From: Dioszegia crocea | Taxonomy: Eukaryota; Basidiomycota; Tremellomycetes; Tremellales; Bulleribasidiaceae | Direction: 5' to 3' | DNA: 20,993 bases | NCBI GenBank assembly: GCA_001600615.1 | Contig: BCKK01000013.1 | Coordinates: 46,956 to 67,948 of the forward strand | In this document: positions 19,551 through 20,993 of the stretch, piece after piece | How the letters are laid out: every line of letters starts with the position of its first letter | Numbering within the stretch: the stretch's first letter is position 1 | The notes under the pieces: model-generated | Seen by the model: the letters and a program-made list of their open reading frames with translations, nothing else | Database searches by the model: none | Told to the model about the DNA's origin: nothing | Position numbers and translations under genes: made by a program

Positions 19551-20590
19551 TTACCAAATTTGGTCTCGCCTCATCTGATTAGTCTGGCAGGGGTCTACGC
19601 TCAGTGCTGCAATCTCCGCTACCGCCGCCGCCTCCCTCCTCCGATCATCTATCTCGATCAATTTCGCCTGCATCTTCTGACTATCATCCAGGTCAAAATC
19701 TTGCCGCGTTGAGAGCCAGATGTTGTGAAGGATAGCGCAGCATCTGATCCAGTAGACAAATCGGGTCTCGTCCGCCTTCCGGTGACGAAGCATAGGTTGG
19801 TATCCCGAAACCGATCCGAACTTTCCCTTCAACATCCCGTATGTATGTCCTCTAATGACCTTCTTCTTAGAGATAGACTTGTTGAAAGCATCCTAGTGCT
19901 CTAGCTGAACGCTGCCGTCTTGCGCTTACCTTTTGTGCGCGAGTAACCGTCCGCTTAAGTTCGCCCTTGGTGTAGATTGCAACCATTGTCTGGCTCGCAG
20001 GGAAGGCCGAGTCAGCGATGTTGTATTCGCTGTCTGGGCGAGGAGCACCGTGGGTTGGCGAAGTGATGAGGCCCTGCTCCAGTGCGCTGAAGAAGCGATC
20101 TGGATGGTTGGCGATATCGGACTGTTTGTAGGTTGGGTTGTCGTTGCAGGAGCCGGACATCCCCGTCAGGAGGTAAATGATGCGCTTCTCCTCGTTGCAG
20201 AGCCCGAGGATGTCGAACCCGTAGTGACCCTTGAAGGACCAGAAGTCCTGGCCGTCGTACGGGCTGGACGTTTGGCCAATACAGCCACAAGGCGTCGGTA
20301 ACTCCCACACAACCACCCGGGATCCCCTCTTCTTCGAAGACAGCGACGGCCTTGCGTCGCTGGGCGGCCGTGGGCAAGCAGAGGACTCGGATGATTGCTT
20401 CGATAGTACGATTCGTATAGGTCATGATAGATCCCTCTGCATCGTCAGATGTGGCTCCGATTAGGCTAATGATTCCTCGCTCACCAGATATCCCAGAGAA
20501 ATTAACCGTGGAGTTAATTTTGCCCCCTTTCCCGTTATGCCCAAATCGCCACAACGCCACATACACCTGGTAACTCCGTCAAAGCTTGAG
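19551..20590 (-). pseudogene. PIF/Harbinger-type transposase, decayed
   Basis: The order on the minus strand is VALWRFGHNGKGG and NSTVNFSGIS (DNA-binding part), an intron at 20437-20484, EGSIMTYTNRTIEAI, FEEEGIPGGCVGVTDAL, then after a frame change near 20255-20275 YDGQDFWSFKGHYGFDILGL. RIIYLLTGMSGSCNDN and YNIADSAFPASQ follow. After an intron at 19893-19929 come AFNKSISKKKVIRGHTYG, MLKGKFGS and WIRCCAILHNIWL. This is the DDE_4 nuclease layout of HARBI1-like proteins. The first Asp (VTDAL) and second Asp (IADSAF) are present. The expected Glu of the EHTxGxLKxRF motif is Gly here (RGHTYGMLKGKF). A TGA also lies four codons before VYVALWRF. Terminal inverted repeats and a 3-bp target duplication could not be located. 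Confidence 0.8.
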
Positions 20591-20908
20591 GCTTCCGCCC
20601 CTCGATGACCAAACCGACGACAAAACGTCACACGATCGGATGTCATCGCACAGCCTCAAGAATGTTTTCCTGGTTCAGCGGGTCTCCTTCTGGGATCATT
20701 CCACGCTCGGAAAGAGCTCTTTCCTGAGCCAAACGGGCTTCGCTCCTTGGCGTTCGGACAGAGACCCGGTGGGCTTTGGCGGGCGGATCAGGATTTGGCT
20801 GGGCGGACAGAGGACCGGTGGGAGCCAGGGTGAGCGTCCAGGAACAGCTTGGCATGGTCTGTCCAATGGGCAGTGTTCAGTAGAGGTCCCTGGGATCATT
20901 CCACGCTC
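20591..20908. repeat. Repeat-flanked segment with 20-bp direct repeats exactly 200 bp apart
   Basis: TGGGATCATTCCACGCTCGG occurs at 20691-20710 and 20891-20910 without a mismatch. The intervening 180 bp is GC-rich, and a minus-strand frame there reads SERGMIPEGDPLNQENILEA. It could be the lost 5' part of the transposase or part of the repeat landscape. No gene is called. Confidence 0.6.
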
Positions 20909-20909
20909 G

Positions 20910-20993
20910 GGGTGATTGAGTTGCATTTGTGCTATGTAGTAGGTACTTGGGTTTGCTTAGGGGTGATTGAGTTGCATTTGTGCTATGTAGTAG
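20910..20993. repeat. Start of a 51-bp tandem repeat array, running off the window
   Basis: GGGTGATTGAGTTGCATTTG then TGCTATGTAGTAG begins at 20910 and again at 20961, giving a period of 51 bp. The second unit is cut by the window end and its visible 33 bases match the first exactly. A diverged copy lies at 12081-12133. Each unit junction contains CTTAGGGG. The array begins directly after the second copy of the 20-bp repeat. Confidence 0.85.

Noticed and set aside
1..20993. tRNA genes, CRISPR arrays or prokaryote-type defence systems
   Set aside because: No tRNA A/B-box pair with a cloverleaf was seen, there is no spaced short-repeat array, and gene structure is clearly eukaryotic.

Overview
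The window looks like nuclear DNA of a basidiomycete yeast or fungus, most likely a tremellomycete. Genes are broken by many short introns (about 34-76 nt, GT..AG) with CTRAY-like branch sites, coding density is moderate, and protein styles are fungal. Species cannot be fixed from sequence alone. All exon models below were built by hand from splice signals and reading phase.

Layout. Positions 1-1638 hold no gene I can support. Positions 1639-3168 (minus) carry a five-exon gene for a phosphatidylserine-decarboxylase-family enzyme of the soluble fungal subtype that includes the tryptophan decarboxylase PsiD. Directly upstream on the same strand, 3484-5595 is a nine-exon O-fucosyltransferase-like type II membrane protein with one frameshift. 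Positions 6574-10137 (plus) encode a large intronless Ser/Pro-rich protein with two C-terminal membrane segments. Positions 10589-11678 (plus) are ribosomal protein eL31, whose first exon is only the ATG.

From about 12.1 kb the character changes to repeat-rich, decayed DNA. A copy of a 51-bp repeat (12081) borders a broken RecQ-like helicase remnant, which continues into a broken PIF1-like helicase remnant with a polyglutamate tract. Next comes a nuclear insertion of mitochondrial DNA (14.46-14.75 kb) joining pieces of rnl and nad1, and then an unrecognised ORF. At 15846-17694 (minus) is an apparently intact second copy of the O-fucosyltransferase-like gene, with the same nine-exon structure and identical intron phases. 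Positions 17986-18728 (plus) hold an unrecognised multi-exon gene. Positions 19551-20590 (minus) are a decayed PIF/Harbinger transposase, and the window ends in the start of a 51-bp tandem repeat array.

How the parts relate: the two glycosyltransferase-like genes are paralogues about 10 kb apart, one broken and one intact. The helicase, Harbinger, repeat and mitochondrial pieces fit a rearranged, possibly subtelomeric, accessory stretch. I see no convincing multi-gene biosynthetic cluster around the decarboxylase and no prokaryote-type system.
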